Assembly (NCBI RefSeq): GCF_001049755.1
Contig: NZ_CVLB01000001.1
Span: 1,630,995-1,694,994, forward strand
Reading direction: 5' to 3'
Length of the DNA: 64,000 bases
Source: Brachyspira suanatina
Lineage (GTDB): Bacteria > Spirochaetota > Brachyspiria > Brachyspirales > Brachyspiraceae
Positions 1-8,783 of this stretch are shown piece by piece (the first letter of the stretch is position 1; each line of letters starts with the position of its first letter). The translations under genes were made by a program, and so were the position numbers. The notes under the pieces were generated by a model. It ran no database searches. It saw nothing but the letters and a program-made list of their open reading frames with translations, and was not told the origin of the DNA.

Positions 1-1081
1 GTCTTTTACAAACAGTATTTTTGTTTTCGTCCCAATAAATTAAAAAACTTCCATTATTCCATTTAGCCATATTATCTTTTATTATTAAATTGATTTTTTT
101 ATTTTTAGGCTTTCTTAAAAATGGATAATCATTAATGAATCCTTTAACATCAGTAATTCTTGCCATTATATAAGGTCTTATAGTTTCTTTTATTTCGCTG
201 TCTTCGAGTAAAAATGCAATAGGTTCATTAGTATAATTATAACCATGAACTTTATCCACCATAGAGAAATGTGCTGATATATAATTCCAAAGTCCAAGCC
301 TAGCCTCAAAATTAAGATAAACAATTTCTTTTATATGAAAAATATCATTTTCTATTACATAAACTAAAAAACCTTTAGCCTCTTCTTTTTCATTATAATA
401 TATAGCCACTATAGTATCATCTACATCCCATCTCCAATACTCTTCCCATTCTAAATCTCCTCTAATCAAAGCACCATGTCTTGTATGAGAAAACTCATTA
501 TAAAGCTCTATTAAATCCTCACTGTCGGAAGCGACTCTCTCTACCCTGCCCTTATTAGTTATAGTTTTAGGAAGCTGAGTGTCTTTTATTTCAAAACTCA
601 TCTTATCAGAAATAATTTCCCACCCTTTTCTTCTATAGAATGGTATTGAATAAGGATATAATACGGATATAGTCTGACCTTCTTTTTTCATGTTCTCAAT
701 ACTCTTTATCATTAAATCATTCATAAGTCCTAGATTAGAATATTCAGGATAAGTGGCAACACCAGTAATACCAGCCATTTTATATATAACGCCATGTATA
801 TTCATTCTCATAGGATAAACAGCAATTTGAGAAGCTAACTTTTCACCGTCAAACCAGCCTAAAACTTTAGCCTTGCTTAATACGGCAGATTTAGCCTGTT
901 TTATTTCATCAATCTCATAACCAAGATTTATAAGTTCATTATTGCTCACTTGAAATGCATATCTTAATAAATTATTAAAATCATCTAAATCTTCTAATGT
1001 TAAATATCTTATTCTAAATTTATTTTTCTTTTTCTTTATTATATTTTCTTTAGAATCTTCTTTATTATGATGAGTACTCAT
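1..1081 (-). CDS. Eis-like GNAT N-acetyltransferase (C-terminus cut by window edge)
   Basis: The frame opens with ATG at 1081 and is open to base 1, giving about 360 residues without a stop. Residues about 20-150 form a GNAT domain resembling the Eis family: an acetyl-CoA loop region reading GVATYPEYSNLGLM, followed by SVLYPYSIPFYRRKGWE, which is typical of Eis-like enzymes. Eis proteins are about 400 residues with two GNAT folds and an SCP2-like tail, so roughly 40-50 residues are probably missing. The family acetylates amines or lysines using acetyl-CoA; the substrate here cannot be told. A weak AGG lies before the ATG, and a good promoter sits at 1115-1143, so the gene is transcribed separately from the nuclease gene upstream. 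Family call is firm, substrate unknown. Confidence 0.85.
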   Translation of the reverse strand, partial: MSTHHNKEDSKENIIKKKKNKFRIRYLTLEDLDDFNNLLRYAFQVSNNELINLGYEIDEIKQAKSAVLSKAKVLGWFDGEKLASQIAVYPMRMNIHGVIYKMAGITGVATYPEYSNLGLMNDLMIKSIENMKKEGQTISVLYPYSIPFYRRKGWEIISDKMSFEIKDTQLPKTITNKGRVERVASDSEDLIELYNEFSHTRHGALIRGDLEWEEYWRWDVDDTIVAIYYNEKEEAKGFLVYVIENDIFHIKEIVYLNFEARLGLWNYISAHFSMVDKVHGYNYTNEPIAFLLEDSEIKETIRPYIMARITDVKGFINDYPFLRKPKNKKINLIIKDNMAKWNNGSFLIYWDENKNTVCKR

Positions 1082-1114
1082 AAATTTTACCTATATTTTA
1101 CATAATACATAGTT

Positions 1115-1143
1115 AATATAATAAAAATATTTATAATTGTCAA
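1115..1143 (-). promoter_or_regulatory. Promoter for Eis-like gene
   Basis: Read on the minus strand: TTGACA (1138-1143), 17-base spacer, TATATT (1115-1120). The predicted start of transcription near 1108 leaves a short leader before the ATG at 1081. Confidence 0.6.
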
Positions 1144-1170
1144 TTTATAAAATTATGAAAGCAAATATAA

Positions 1171-2001
1171 TCAATTATTATTAGAATTTTCTATATTGGC
1201 CATAAATAATTCATCTGAAGGAAGAACTAAATTATCAATATTATCTTCTTTACCCTGACATAACTTGAAGAAGTCACAAAACTCACAATGCCTTCCAACC
1301 TTTTTATCAAAAGCTCTGTCATACCTTATATCATCAACTATTTCATCAAACCATTCTCTTAAATAATTAATAGATTCAGGAGTAAATTCTATAGTATCTA
1401 ATTTATCATCTTCAAAATGATAATAAGAACCGCTTGTAACCTTACATTTAAGCCCATCTAATATACATGCATATAATTTAAGCTGTATGGTTTTTCTATC
1501 TCTCTCATCATTATCTTCACCAACATCATAATACTTTGTGGTTTTATAATCTACAATCTGTAATGTACCATCAGCAGATAAATCTATTCTATCTATCCTT
1601 CCAAATAAAATATAATCTCTGACTCTATTTTCCATATAGCTTTCTATTTTGTAAGGTACTTTCTGTCCAAATGAATTAAAGAAATTAGAAAGCATATAAA
1701 GCCCTCTTTCTCCAAGTTCCTTTTCTTCTTCCCTGCTATTGAAAAATGCTCTTATACCGCTTCTTTTCCATACATTTCTAAAAATATTATACAGATTCTC
1801 TAAAGTTCTTTCTTCTGCACGCTGTTCATAAAATTCTTTACAAGCCAAATGTATAGCATTACCAAAGATAAAATAAACATTAACACTTCTCTTTTGCTTT
1901 TTAAAAGGCTTCTCTATATAAGTATATCTATACTTTCTAGGACAAAGCAAATATGTAGACATGCTGTATTCACTAAATCTCTGTAATTTTTTAGCTTCCA
2001 T
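1171..2001 (-). CDS. PD-(D/E)XK nuclease, RecB/Cas4-like with four-cysteine Fe-S motif
   Basis: A 276-residue protein with the RecB-nuclease core: H50 in GNAIH, GRIDRID with D136/D139, VDYK with D150 and K152, and QLKLYA with Q172. Cysteines C20 (in LLCPRKY) and C239, C242 and C248 match the N- plus C-terminal cysteine arrangement that holds a 4Fe-4S cluster in Cas4 and AddB. Enzymes of this fold cut or trim DNA ends in repair or recombination. There are no cas genes, CRISPR repeats or add/rec helicase genes nearby, so it is a stand-alone RecB-like exonuclease rather than Cas4. No clear Shine-Dalgarno precedes the ATG. The ankyrin gene ends 44 bases upstream, so the two may be co-transcribed. 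Confidence 0.85.
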   Translation of the reverse strand: MEAKKLQRFSEYSMSTYLLCPRKYRYTYIEKPFKKQKRSVNVYFIFGNAIHLACKEFYEQRAEERTLENLYNIFRNVWKRSGIRAFFNSREEEKELGERGLYMLSNFFNSFGQKVPYKIESYMENRVRDYILFGRIDRIDLSADGTLQIVDYKTTKYYDVGEDNDERDRKTIQLKLYACILDGLKCKVTSGSYYHFEDDKLDTIEFTPESINYLREWFDEIVDDIRYDRAFDKKVGRHCEFCDFFKLCQGKEDNIDNLVLPSDELFMANIENSNNN

Positions 2002-2045
2002 AAATTAAAATTATTATTAAATCTATATATTAATAATAGTTATTA

Positions 2046-2915
2046 TTATTTTTCTGCTGTATTGTTATTTTCAGTTTCAGCAGAAGTATATTTATTAAGT
2101 AATTCTTTTATATCAGTATCAGTAGTAATATCTACAGGTTTTTTACCTTCTATATCAGCTATATTAGCATCTGCTTTATTTTTCAAAAGTATTTCTACGG
2201 CTCTGTAACTGTCAGAAGCTGCAGCAAAATGCAAAGCTGTCCATCCATCATCATCTTGGAAATTAACATCTGCTTTAAATTTAAGCAATGCTGCTATAAC
2301 TGTTACCTGATTATTCATAGAAGCCCACATTAAAGGAGTAGTTCCTGTATTATCTCCTACATTAACTATATCTATACCTGAACTTCTTGCCGCAGAAGAA
2401 TCTAATATCACAGAAACAACATTAGCATTTCCTCTTGCTGAAGCAATATGTATAGACATAGCATCATCTATACTATCTTTGGCAAGTACATCAGCTCCAT
2501 AACTTAAAAGCATATTAACTATATCTGCATATCCATAATATGAAGCAAGCAAAAGAGGTGTCTGACCATCAGCATACCATTTGTTATCTCCATCCATTAA
2601 TATTGTATCAACAGGAAGTACAGGATTCATATCAATCCATTTTTGAGATAATAATTCTTTTACTACTGCAATATTATTTGCTCTAACTGCCACATGTAAT
2701 GCAGACCAGCCTTCTGAATTTGTACTATTAACATTTGTTCCTTGTCTTAATAACTCTCTTATTTTAGCAATATCACCTTTTTCTATATAATCAAAAAATT
2801 CATTGTTGGAGTTTGTAAGCGACTCATTTTGAGAAGTTTCAGAATTTGTTATGTCTTGTGAATATAATATAAAACTAAATAAAAACAAACTAACCACAAC
2901 AAATATTTTTTTCAT
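2046..2915 (-). CDS. Exported ankyrin-repeat protein
   Basis: A 289-residue protein with an N-terminal signal peptide (residues 1-19, hydrophobic VVVSLFLFSFILYS) and no lipobox cysteine. Five or six ankyrin repeats fill residues about 38-275; clear units carry GWSALHVAV, GQTPLLLAS, GTTPLMWAS and GWTALHFAA, each followed by a helix ending in GAD or KADVN. Ankyrin arrays bind proteins, and the signal peptide places it in the periplasm or envelope. The tail is Glu/Asn-rich. GAGGG precedes the ATG at usable spacing, and a promoter lies at 2949-2976. The partner is unknown. Confidence 0.85.
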   Translation of the reverse strand: MKKIFVVVSLFLFSFILYSQDITNSETSQNESLTNSNNEFFDYIEKGDIAKIRELLRQGTNVNSTNSEGWSALHVAVRANNIAVVKELLSQKWIDMNPVLPVDTILMDGDNKWYADGQTPLLLASYYGYADIVNMLLSYGADVLAKDSIDDAMSIHIASARGNANVVSVILDSSAARSSGIDIVNVGDNTGTTPLMWASMNNQVTVIAALLKFKADVNFQDDDGWTALHFAAASDSYRAVEILLKNKADANIADIEGKKPVDITTDTDIKELLNKYTSAETENNNTAEK

Positions 2916-2948
2916 GGAAATACCCTCAACTATATTATATTTCTATAA

Positions 2949-2976
2949 ATTATAGTATATATTTAAAAATATACAA
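2949..2976 (-). promoter_or_regulatory. Promoter for ankyrin gene
   Basis: Minus-strand TTGTAT (2971-2976), 16-base spacer, TATAAT (2949-2954). It stands back to back with the plus-strand promoter at 3009-3037. Confidence 0.5.
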
Positions 2977-3008
2977 CAATTAATATAATAATTTTCATAT
3001 TATACCAC

Positions 3009-3037
3009 TTGATATATTATCCTATATAAACTAATAT
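3009..3037 (+). promoter_or_regulatory. Promoter for exported barrel-like protein gene
   Basis: TTGATA (3009-3014), 17-base spacer, TAATAT (3032-3037), followed by an AAGGAG ribosome site at 3051-3056 before the ATG at 3063. Confidence 0.6.
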
Positions 3038-3062
3038 ATTTAATATTTTAAAGGAGATTTTT

Positions 3063-4391
3063 ATGAATAAGTATAATAAAAAACACTATAGTATATTAAT
3101 AAGTAAAATCAATTTTTTTTATTTCTCTATTTTTTGTATTATGTTAATTATTATGAGTAATAAAGCATATTCTCAAACTACAAATACTAATAATATAAAA
3201 AGATACGGACAATTATCAGCATCTTTAGAGATGGTAGCTTATGGAAGAATGAGCGATTTAATAGAGCAGACTGGAAATGAAGATACTTTAGGTGTTTTAT
3301 TATACGGAGATTTACACTATATAAAAGAATATAAATATGCCTCAATAGAAGCTGCTTTCAATGCCAGATTCTATGAGCCATTATCACATAAAGCAAGATT
3401 TTATAAAGATATGTCTCCTCCTGTATTTGATTTCTCTAAAATGAATATATTTGTAAATTTCAAATATGTAGGCATAAGAGCAGGAGTTTTAGAACCATAC
3501 ACAAAAAATATACCTATGACATCATATTTTCCTACATTATTTTATTATCATACTGTAAGCAGTAATAAAGCAACAGTACTTTCAGGACCTAGAGATATGC
3601 CTATAGGATACGACAGTCAGTTTATACCTAGATATGATACAGGTATAATGGTGGAAGCTAACTTTTTTGGTGTATTTATAGGTGTAGGTATGGTTAATGG
3701 TGAAGAAGGACTTGATGCTAATTCATCTAAAGGTTTAATGGCAAAAGTAGCTTATAGTAATGATTATATTAACACAGGAGTGGCCGGAATAGTTACAGAA
3801 ATAGGTTCTATTCCAATAAAAGAATGGGGAGATAGTGTTAATGCTTTTTTCTATTTTAGAAATGGAAGGAATGGAAGATTCACTGTAGGATTAGAAGGTT
3901 TCTGGTTCAGACATGGTATAAGAAGAAAAAATGAATATTCTCCTGGTGAAAACAATAATAATGATCATCATTACAATGACGGATATTATACTGATTTTTC
4001 TGTACAAACTTTTAATGGAGATAGTCCTTATTATGGTATGAGCGGATTTATATTTTTTGAAGCTAGAAGATTATGGAAATTTGATATAACTGCTCATTTT
4101 GGAATACATGATAATAATATATATTCTGATGCCGAGGATATTTTCCAATTAAAATATAGAGCATTCCTAAAAATAACATTTAATATAACAGATGACTTTA
4201 AAATAATGATTTCAGATACATTTACTTATGATCCGGTTTATAAAAATAATTATCAATATTATGAATTAGAAGATAGATATCAAGTTGGTGTTATATCCTA
4301 CGAAGCAAAAAATGGAGGTCATTATACTGTAGACAATGATTTTTATTTAGGTATGAGTTTTAAATTTGGAGGAGTATGGGGAAATAAATAG
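3063..4391 (+). CDS. Exported protein, possible outer-membrane beta-barrel
   Basis: A 442-residue protein that I do not recognise by name. After a basic start, a hydrophobic stretch (about residues 16-34) ends near a SQT cleavage-like site, so it is probably exported. The rest is rich in aromatic and glycine residues with alternating polar/nonpolar strands (for example FNVNFKYVGIRAGV-type segments and the closing YLGMSFKFGGVW), a pattern common in outer-membrane barrels of spirochaetes. No lipobox and no enzyme motif are visible. Start supported by AAGGAG six bases before ATG. Barrel assignment is inference from composition only; a barrel predictor would test it. Confidence 0.7.
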   Translation: MNKYNKKHYSILISKINFFYFSIFCIMLIIMSNKAYSQTTNTNNIKRYGQLSASLEMVAYGRMSDLIEQTGNEDTLGVLLYGDLHYIKEYKYASIEAAFNARFYEPLSHKARFYKDMSPPVFDFSKMNIFVNFKYVGIRAGVLEPYTKNIPMTSYFPTLFYYHTVSSNKATVLSGPRDMPIGYDSQFIPRYDTGIMVEANFFGVFIGVGMVNGEEGLDANSSKGLMAKVAYSNDYINTGVAGIVTEIGSIPIKEWGDSVNAFFYFRNGRNGRFTVGLEGFWFRHGIRRKNEYSPGENNNNDHHYNDGYYTDFSVQTFNGDSPYYGMSGFIFFEARRLWKFDITAHFGIHDNNIYSDAEDIFQLKYRAFLKITFNITDDFKIMISDTFTYDPVYKNNYQYYELEDRYQVGVISYEAKNGGHYTVDNDFYLGMSFKFGGVWGNK

Positions 4392-4456
4392 AACTATTTT
4401 AAAATAATTATAAATTAAATCTTTATTTTTTTATTATATCATTTATAATACTTAGC

Positions 4457-5602
4457 ATGAAAAATATAGATTTAAATAATGTAAATAGAATAGTATTCAA
4501 ATTCGGTACTAACGTTTTAAGAAATGATGAAGGATATATCTCTTTAGCTAGAATATATTCATTTATAGAAGCTATAGCAAAGTTTCACAGAATGGGAAAA
4601 GAAGTTTTAATAGTTACTTCAGGAGCTGTGGGATTAGGTGCTAAAAAAATTAATGCAACAGATTTAGATGAAGTTGCTTTGAAACAAGCATGTGCTGCTA
4701 TAGGTCAGTCCCAGCTTATGTCAATATATGAAGATGGATTTTCTAAATTTGACATAGTTACTGCCCAAATACTTCTAACTGAAGAAGATTTCTCCAATAG
4801 AAGAAGATATTTAAATTTGCACTCCACTTTAAGTATGCTTTTGAAATATAAAGTTGTACCTATAATAAATGAAAATGACACTGTATCAAGTGATGAACTT
4901 AAACAATTATATGATGTCACTCAAATAAGTTTTTCTGATAATGATAAACTTTCTGCCTTGGTAGCTAGTGAATTGGATGCTGATTTACTTATAATACTCT
5001 CTGATATAAATGGGCTTTATGATGATAATCCGAAAACTAATCCTAATGCTAAATTTATACATGAGGTATTTGAAGTTACAAAAGAAATAGAAAATTTAGG
5101 ATTAGATGCTTCAAAAGGTGGAAGAGGCGGAATGAAAACAAAACTTCAGGCTGCTAAAATAGTTACAAGATCAGGATGCGCATTATTCATAGCAAATGGT
5201 AAAAGACCTAATGTACTTAATGATATTTTTGAAACAAAAGATAAAACAATATTTTATCCTGTTGAAGAAAATGCTGAGCTTTCAACAAAAAGAAGATGGA
5301 TTGCTTATGCCACAACTATAATAGGAAAATTAATAGTTAATGCAGGAGCTAAAAAGGCTGTTTTAGAAAAAGAATCAAGTCTTCTTCCTATAGGAATAAC
5401 AAAAGTAATTAATACATTTAAAAAAGGTGATATAGTAAGCATTGCTGATGAAAATGGAACAGAGTTTGCAAGAGGAATAGTCAACTATAATTCTGAAGAC
5501 GTTCAAAAAATAATAGGACATCACTCTGATGATATATTGAAAATACTAGGGTACAAAAATTACGATGCTGTAATCACTAGAGATTATATAGTATTATTAT
5601 AA
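4457..5602 (+). CDS. proB: Glutamate 5-kinase with PUA domain
   Basis: A 381-residue enzyme that phosphorylates glutamate to glutamyl 5-phosphate, the first step of proline synthesis. The amino-acid kinase domain (residues about 10-260) shows the opening VFKFGTNVL, VTSGAVGLG, the substrate loop NENDTVS, the SDINGLYDDNP segment and GRGGMKTKLQAA. Residues about 285-375 form the PUA domain typical of long ProB. Length fits the two-domain family (about 370). proC is present at 7107 but proA is not in the window. No Shine-Dalgarno is seen; a TATAAT at 4444-4449 lies only 7 bases before the ATG, so the mRNA could be nearly leaderless. The 3' end overlaps the opposing galT by 6 bases. Confidence 0.95.
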   Translation: MKNIDLNNVNRIVFKFGTNVLRNDEGYISLARIYSFIEAIAKFHRMGKEVLIVTSGAVGLGAKKINATDLDEVALKQACAAIGQSQLMSIYEDGFSKFDIVTAQILLTEEDFSNRRRYLNLHSTLSMLLKYKVVPIINENDTVSSDELKQLYDVTQISFSDNDKLSALVASELDADLLIILSDINGLYDDNPKTNPNAKFIHEVFEVTKEIENLGLDASKGGRGGMKTKLQAAKIVTRSGCALFIANGKRPNVLNDIFETKDKTIFYPVEENAELSTKRRWIAYATTIIGKLIVNAGAKKAVLEKESSLLPIGITKVINTFKKGDIVSIADENGTEFARGIVNYNSEDVQKIIGHHSDDILKILGYKNYDAVITRDYIVLL

Positions 5603-6598
5603 TATATTTCTTAACTGCTGTGTAGCATCTTCAGGAGTAATAGAATTAATAAATACCCCGCTTCCTAACTCATAACCTGCCAATTTACTCATTTTAGGCA
5701 TTATATCTAAAAACCAATGGCTTGAAGTTTTATATTTATTTTCAAGTGTAGGTAAAAGAGTATGAAGTACATAATTAAAACCAACTTCACCCAAAAGCTT
5801 ATATAATCTATCAAACACATCTTTTAATATACTAGAAAAATCTAAAATATTAGAACTAGATACATGTACAATACTATCAGAATGCTCTTTAGGAATTATA
5901 TATATTTGATATGGCGATTTTGAGGCAAATGGTGATATAGCTATAAAATTATTATTTTCGCATATCACTCTCTCATTCAATGATTTTTCTTCTTTTATAA
6001 TATCACAATATACACATCTTCCATTTTTAGTATAATAATCCAAGGCCCCGCTAATCTCCTCATACATCTGAACAGGTATAAAAGGAGTTGTTATAATTTG
6101 AGAATGCGAGTGATAAAGACTTGCCCCTGCTTCCGGTCCGAAATTCTTAAAATACAGACTATACATCATATCCTCATTTTTTCCTAAATCTTTAAGCCTC
6201 ATCATAACAGCTTTAAAAATGTAGAAAAAATCTTCTGTTTGTGCATGATAAAAGTTAAAGTAATGATCAGGATGCTCTATAATAACATCATGAAACCCTT
6301 TAGAACTGCTGGCATGAAAAAGCTCATTCTCTTTAGGAAGCTCATTTTCATGAGTTTCAGATATTATAGGGTATTTGTTAGGTACGATTCTAACCTGCCA
6401 AATTTCTTCCTGTTCAGCATAAACAGTATAAACAGGATCCGGTGTCTTCATTTCATGTCCCCTGCAAAAAGGGCAGCTAAGTTCAGAATTGGCGATATGC
6501 CTTTCAGATGAATTGACATAATCGCTTGGTCTTCCTGTTCTTTCAGAAGAAATGATTACGGACTGTTTTGTTACAGGGTCTTTACGGATATGGGGCAT
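5597..6598 (-). CDS. galT: Galactose-1-phosphate uridylyltransferase
   Basis: A 333-residue HIT-superfamily enzyme of the Leloir pathway, exchanging UMP between UDP-glucose and galactose 1-phosphate. Visible features: zinc-type CPFC (C42, C45) and CVYC (C195, C198), and the active-site HSHSQ (residues 163-167), where the second histidine is the expected nucleophile. Many GalTs have HPH; HSH is a known variant. The C-terminal segment SHWFLDIMP replaces the more usual HWHIE. No galK or galE is adjacent. The response-regulator gene ends 7 bases upstream, so the two genes form an operon from the promoter at 6996-7023. It converges on proB with overlapping ends. A related nucleotidyltransferase such as ADP-glucose phosphorylase is less likely. 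Confidence 0.88.
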   Translation of the reverse strand: MPHIRKDPVTKQSVIISSERTGRPSDYVNSSERHIANSELSCPFCRGHEMKTPDPVYTVYAEQEEIWQVRIVPNKYPIISETHENELPKENELFHASSSKGFHDVIIEHPDHYFNFYHAQTEDFFYIFKAVMMRLKDLGKNEDMMYSLYFKNFGPEAGASLYHSHSQIITTPFIPVQMYEEISGALDYYTKNGRCVYCDIIKEEKSLNERVICENNNFIAISPFASKSPYQIYIIPKEHSDSIVHVSSSNILDFSSILKDVFDRLYKLLGEVGFNYVLHTLLPTLENKYKTSSHWFLDIMPKMSKLAGYELGSGVFINSITPEDATQQLRNIL

Positions 6599-6605
6599 AA
6601 AAATA

Positions 6606-6968
6606 TCAACCTATAAGTCTTTTTATCTTGTCTTTAATCTCTGTGAGGTTACCTGATTTTAATATATAGCCGTCAGCATTCCATACAGAAAACTCATGTC
6701 TGTAATTGTTATATGCTGTACATATTATGATAGGCAATTCTCTATGCTTTTCTCTAACCTTAGCCAAAAAATCTAAGCCATCCATTTTAGGCATTTTTAT
6801 GTCTAATGTTATTAAGTCAATATGAGGAACTCCTTTATCTAACATTTCTAAAGCTTCCTCACCGCTATCTGTGGATACTACATCATATCCTTCATCTTTA
6901 AACTCTTCTTCAAAAAGAGTTCTAATGCTTTTTTCATCATCTAAAACTAAAATTGTCTTCTTAGGCAT
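6606..6968 (-). CDS. Stand-alone response regulator receiver (CheY-like)
   Basis: A single receiver domain of 120 residues and no output domain. Acid pair DDE near residue 10, phospho-acceptor Asp in LITLDIKMPKMDG, conserved Thr/Ser in IIICTAYN and Lys in GYILKSG are all present, so phosphorylation by a histidine kinase is expected. I start it at MPKKTILV because GGAG lies 6 bases upstream. The frame is open to an earlier ATG at 6995, but that codon abuts the -10 hexamer (6996-7001), upstream of the likely transcript start, so it cannot be the start. It is co-transcribed with galT, an odd pairing. No kinase is adjacent; the target may be chemotaxis or another pathway. Confidence 0.9.
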   Translation of the reverse strand: MPKKTILVLDDEKSIRTLFEEEFKDEGYDVVSTDSGEEALEMLDKGVPHIDLITLDIKMPKMDGLDFLAKVREKHRELPIIICTAYNNYRHEFSVWNADGYILKSGNLTEIKDKIKRLIG

Positions 6969-6995
6969 AATGTTCTCCAAGTATCTTATACTCAT

Positions 6996-7023
6996 ATTAT
7001 AATAATTGAGTTAAAAAAGTCAA
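6996..7023 (-). promoter_or_regulatory. Promoter for response regulator-galT operon
   Basis: Minus-strand TTGACT (7018-7023), 16-base spacer, perfect TATAAT (6996-7001). The predicted transcript start near 6989 decides the start codon of the response regulator. Confidence 0.7.
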
Positions 7024-7106
7024 ATAGAATTTTTTACTTTGATTATTACAATATTATATTTTACAAATAAATAATTGTAAAAAAGCAGAATTTTATACTA
7101 CAAATT

Positions 7107-7898
7107 TTACTTTTTTTCACTTTCTATAGATTTATTATAGCTTGCAATAACGCTTTCTATAATACCGCTTCTAAGTCCTTTCTCTTCTAAAACTTCAACT
7201 CCTTTTATAGTAAGTCCTCCAGGAGTACATACACCATCCTTTAATTGTGCCGGATGTTTTCCAGATTCCAATACCATAGCTCCCGTTCCTTTAAAAACTT
7301 GTGCCGCCATTTCTATAGATGTTTTTCTATCTATTCCCATTACTACCCCGGCATCGCTCATAGCCTCTATCAATATATACATAAATGCAGGAGAACAGCC
7401 TGCCATAGCATTATAAGCATGTATTTGTTCCTCTTTAATAACTTTAACCATTCCTACCCTTTTCAGTAACTCAACAACACCATTCTCAACAACTTTATTT
7501 TCTGTTTCTACAACTGATATAAAACCATTGCATGTTTTAACAGGAGTATTAGGCATTATTCTCACTATTCTGCTTCCATTAAAATATCTTGATAAATCCT
7601 TTTTTGATACAGAAGCCGCCACACTTATAATAGTAGCACCAACTTTAATAGATGATGATATCTCGGCGGCAATAGCAGGAATCATATAAGGCTTAACTGC
7701 CAAAAATAAAACATCTGACTCACTAGCTACTTTTCTATTATCAGTATAAACTTTTATTCCAAGATTCTTTTCAAGATAATCTTTCTTCTCCATAGTTTTT
7801 ACGCTTGCTACAATATTGGTATACTCTATTCCAGATTTTATAAAACCTTCTATTAAAGCTCCGCCCATAGCTCCGGCACCAATAAATCCTATTATCAT
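7107..7898 (-). CDS. proC: Pyrroline-5-carboxylate reductase
   Basis: A 263-residue NAD(P)H-dependent reductase that makes proline from pyrroline-5-carboxylate. The Rossmann loop GFIGAGAMGGAL opens the protein; VRIMPNTP near residue 116 and the C-terminal signature with KDGVCTPGGLTIKG (ProC consensus around the PGGTT motif) are clear. Length matches the family (about 265-270). It faces the same way as the galT operon but is separated by about 83 bases containing an AT hairpin (7059-7066 with 7075-7082) that may end its transcript. proB lies 2.5 kb away on the other strand, so the pathway genes are near but not in one operon. Confidence 0.96.
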   Translation of the reverse strand: MIIGFIGAGAMGGALIEGFIKSGIEYTNIVASVKTMEKKDYLEKNLGIKVYTDNRKVASESDVLFLAVKPYMIPAIAAEISSSIKVGATIISVAASVSKKDLSRYFNGSRIVRIMPNTPVKTCNGFISVVETENKVVENGVVELLKRVGMVKVIKEEQIHAYNAMAGCSPAFMYILIEAMSDAGVVMGIDRKTSIEMAAQVFKGTGAMVLESGKHPAQLKDGVCTPGGLTIKGVEVLEEKGLRSGIIESVIASYNKSIESEKK

Positions 7899-7999
7899 AT
7901 TAACTCCTTTTCATATAAAAATTCAAACTTATATAAAATAATACCAAAATATTCAAAAATGTAAAAATGATATTTTATTAAACTTTCATAAATATTATA

Positions 8000-8773
8000 T
8001 TAATTTATCATTTTTGCACATACTTTATTCATATAACATTTATCACAATCAGGATTATTTTCATGGCAATAATCTCTGCCTAATTTCCAACATACAAAAT
8101 CTATTTGTCCAGGAAATTGAGGATTCAATTCTCTTGCCTTATGAATAACTAATAATTTCTTTTTATCATCTTCTAATTGATTATATCTTTCAAATTCTAT
8201 AAATCCAAGTCTATATATAACTCTAATAATATGAACATCAGCAGAAATATCTATATTTTTATAATCACTCATTTCTATTTTAAATTGATTTGCCAATGTA
8301 TTAGCTGCCATATTAGCTATTTTCTGACCGCATCCTCTAAATTCTAAAAATCTAGAAACTATAGTAAAACTATTTGGTTTATTTAACCATATTTTTGAAG
8401 CATCGCCTCCATAATATTTTATTATTATATTAATTGCATTATAAAATACTTCTGCCTTTTCATCATTAAATCTATGAAGTTTATTCTTATTAAAAAAGTC
8501 CTTATAATAATCTAAACCTTTTTCCTTTAATTTATATATATCAAAAGTATTTAAATCTTTATATATCTTATATGGTATAATCCATGCTTTTTCAGAACTT
8601 ATCTGCACATCCATCAAGCAACCTAAAACAAATACATGCGGATATTCTTCTAACTTATTTAGAAATGTATTTGCCTCTTTATCATCTAAAAAATGTACTT
8701 CTTTCATATTATTAAATATCTTGTCAGATTCATTTAAAAGCAGCTCTAATCTTTTATCCATTTTATAATCCAT
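8000..8773 (-). CDS. Endonuclease III-like HhH-GPD DNA glycosylase with Fe-S cluster
   Basis: A 257-residue base-excision-repair protein. The helix-hairpin-helix reads FRGCGQKIANMAAN, keeping the catalytic Lys of endonuclease III, and ISADVHIIRVIYRLG keeps the catalytic Asp. The C-terminus has C-X6-C-X2-C-X5-C (CHENNPDCDKCYMNKVC), the exact spacing of the endonuclease III 4Fe-4S loop. It is longer than typical Nth (about 210) because of an unusual N-terminal half without close likeness to Nth, so substrate range may differ. It starts 10 bases after the preceding gene, forming an operon. An internal Met at residue 5 is an alternative start. Confidence 0.85.
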   Translation of the reverse strand: MDYKMDKRLELLLNESDKIFNNMKEVHFLDDKEANTFLNKLEEYPHVFVLGCLMDVQISSEKAWIIPYKIYKDLNTFDIYKLKEKGLDYYKDFFNKNKLHRFNDEKAEVFYNAINIIIKYYGGDASKIWLNKPNSFTIVSRFLEFRGCGQKIANMAANTLANQFKIEMSDYKNIDISADVHIIRVIYRLGFIEFERYNQLEDDKKKLLVIHKARELNPQFPGQIDFVCWKLGRDYCHENNPDCDKCYMNKVCAKMIN

Positions 8774-8783
8774 AATATTTAAT

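Noticed and set aside
1171-2001. CRISPR-Cas system suggested by the Cas4-like nuclease
   Set aside because: No cas1/cas2, effector or repeat array anywhere in the window.
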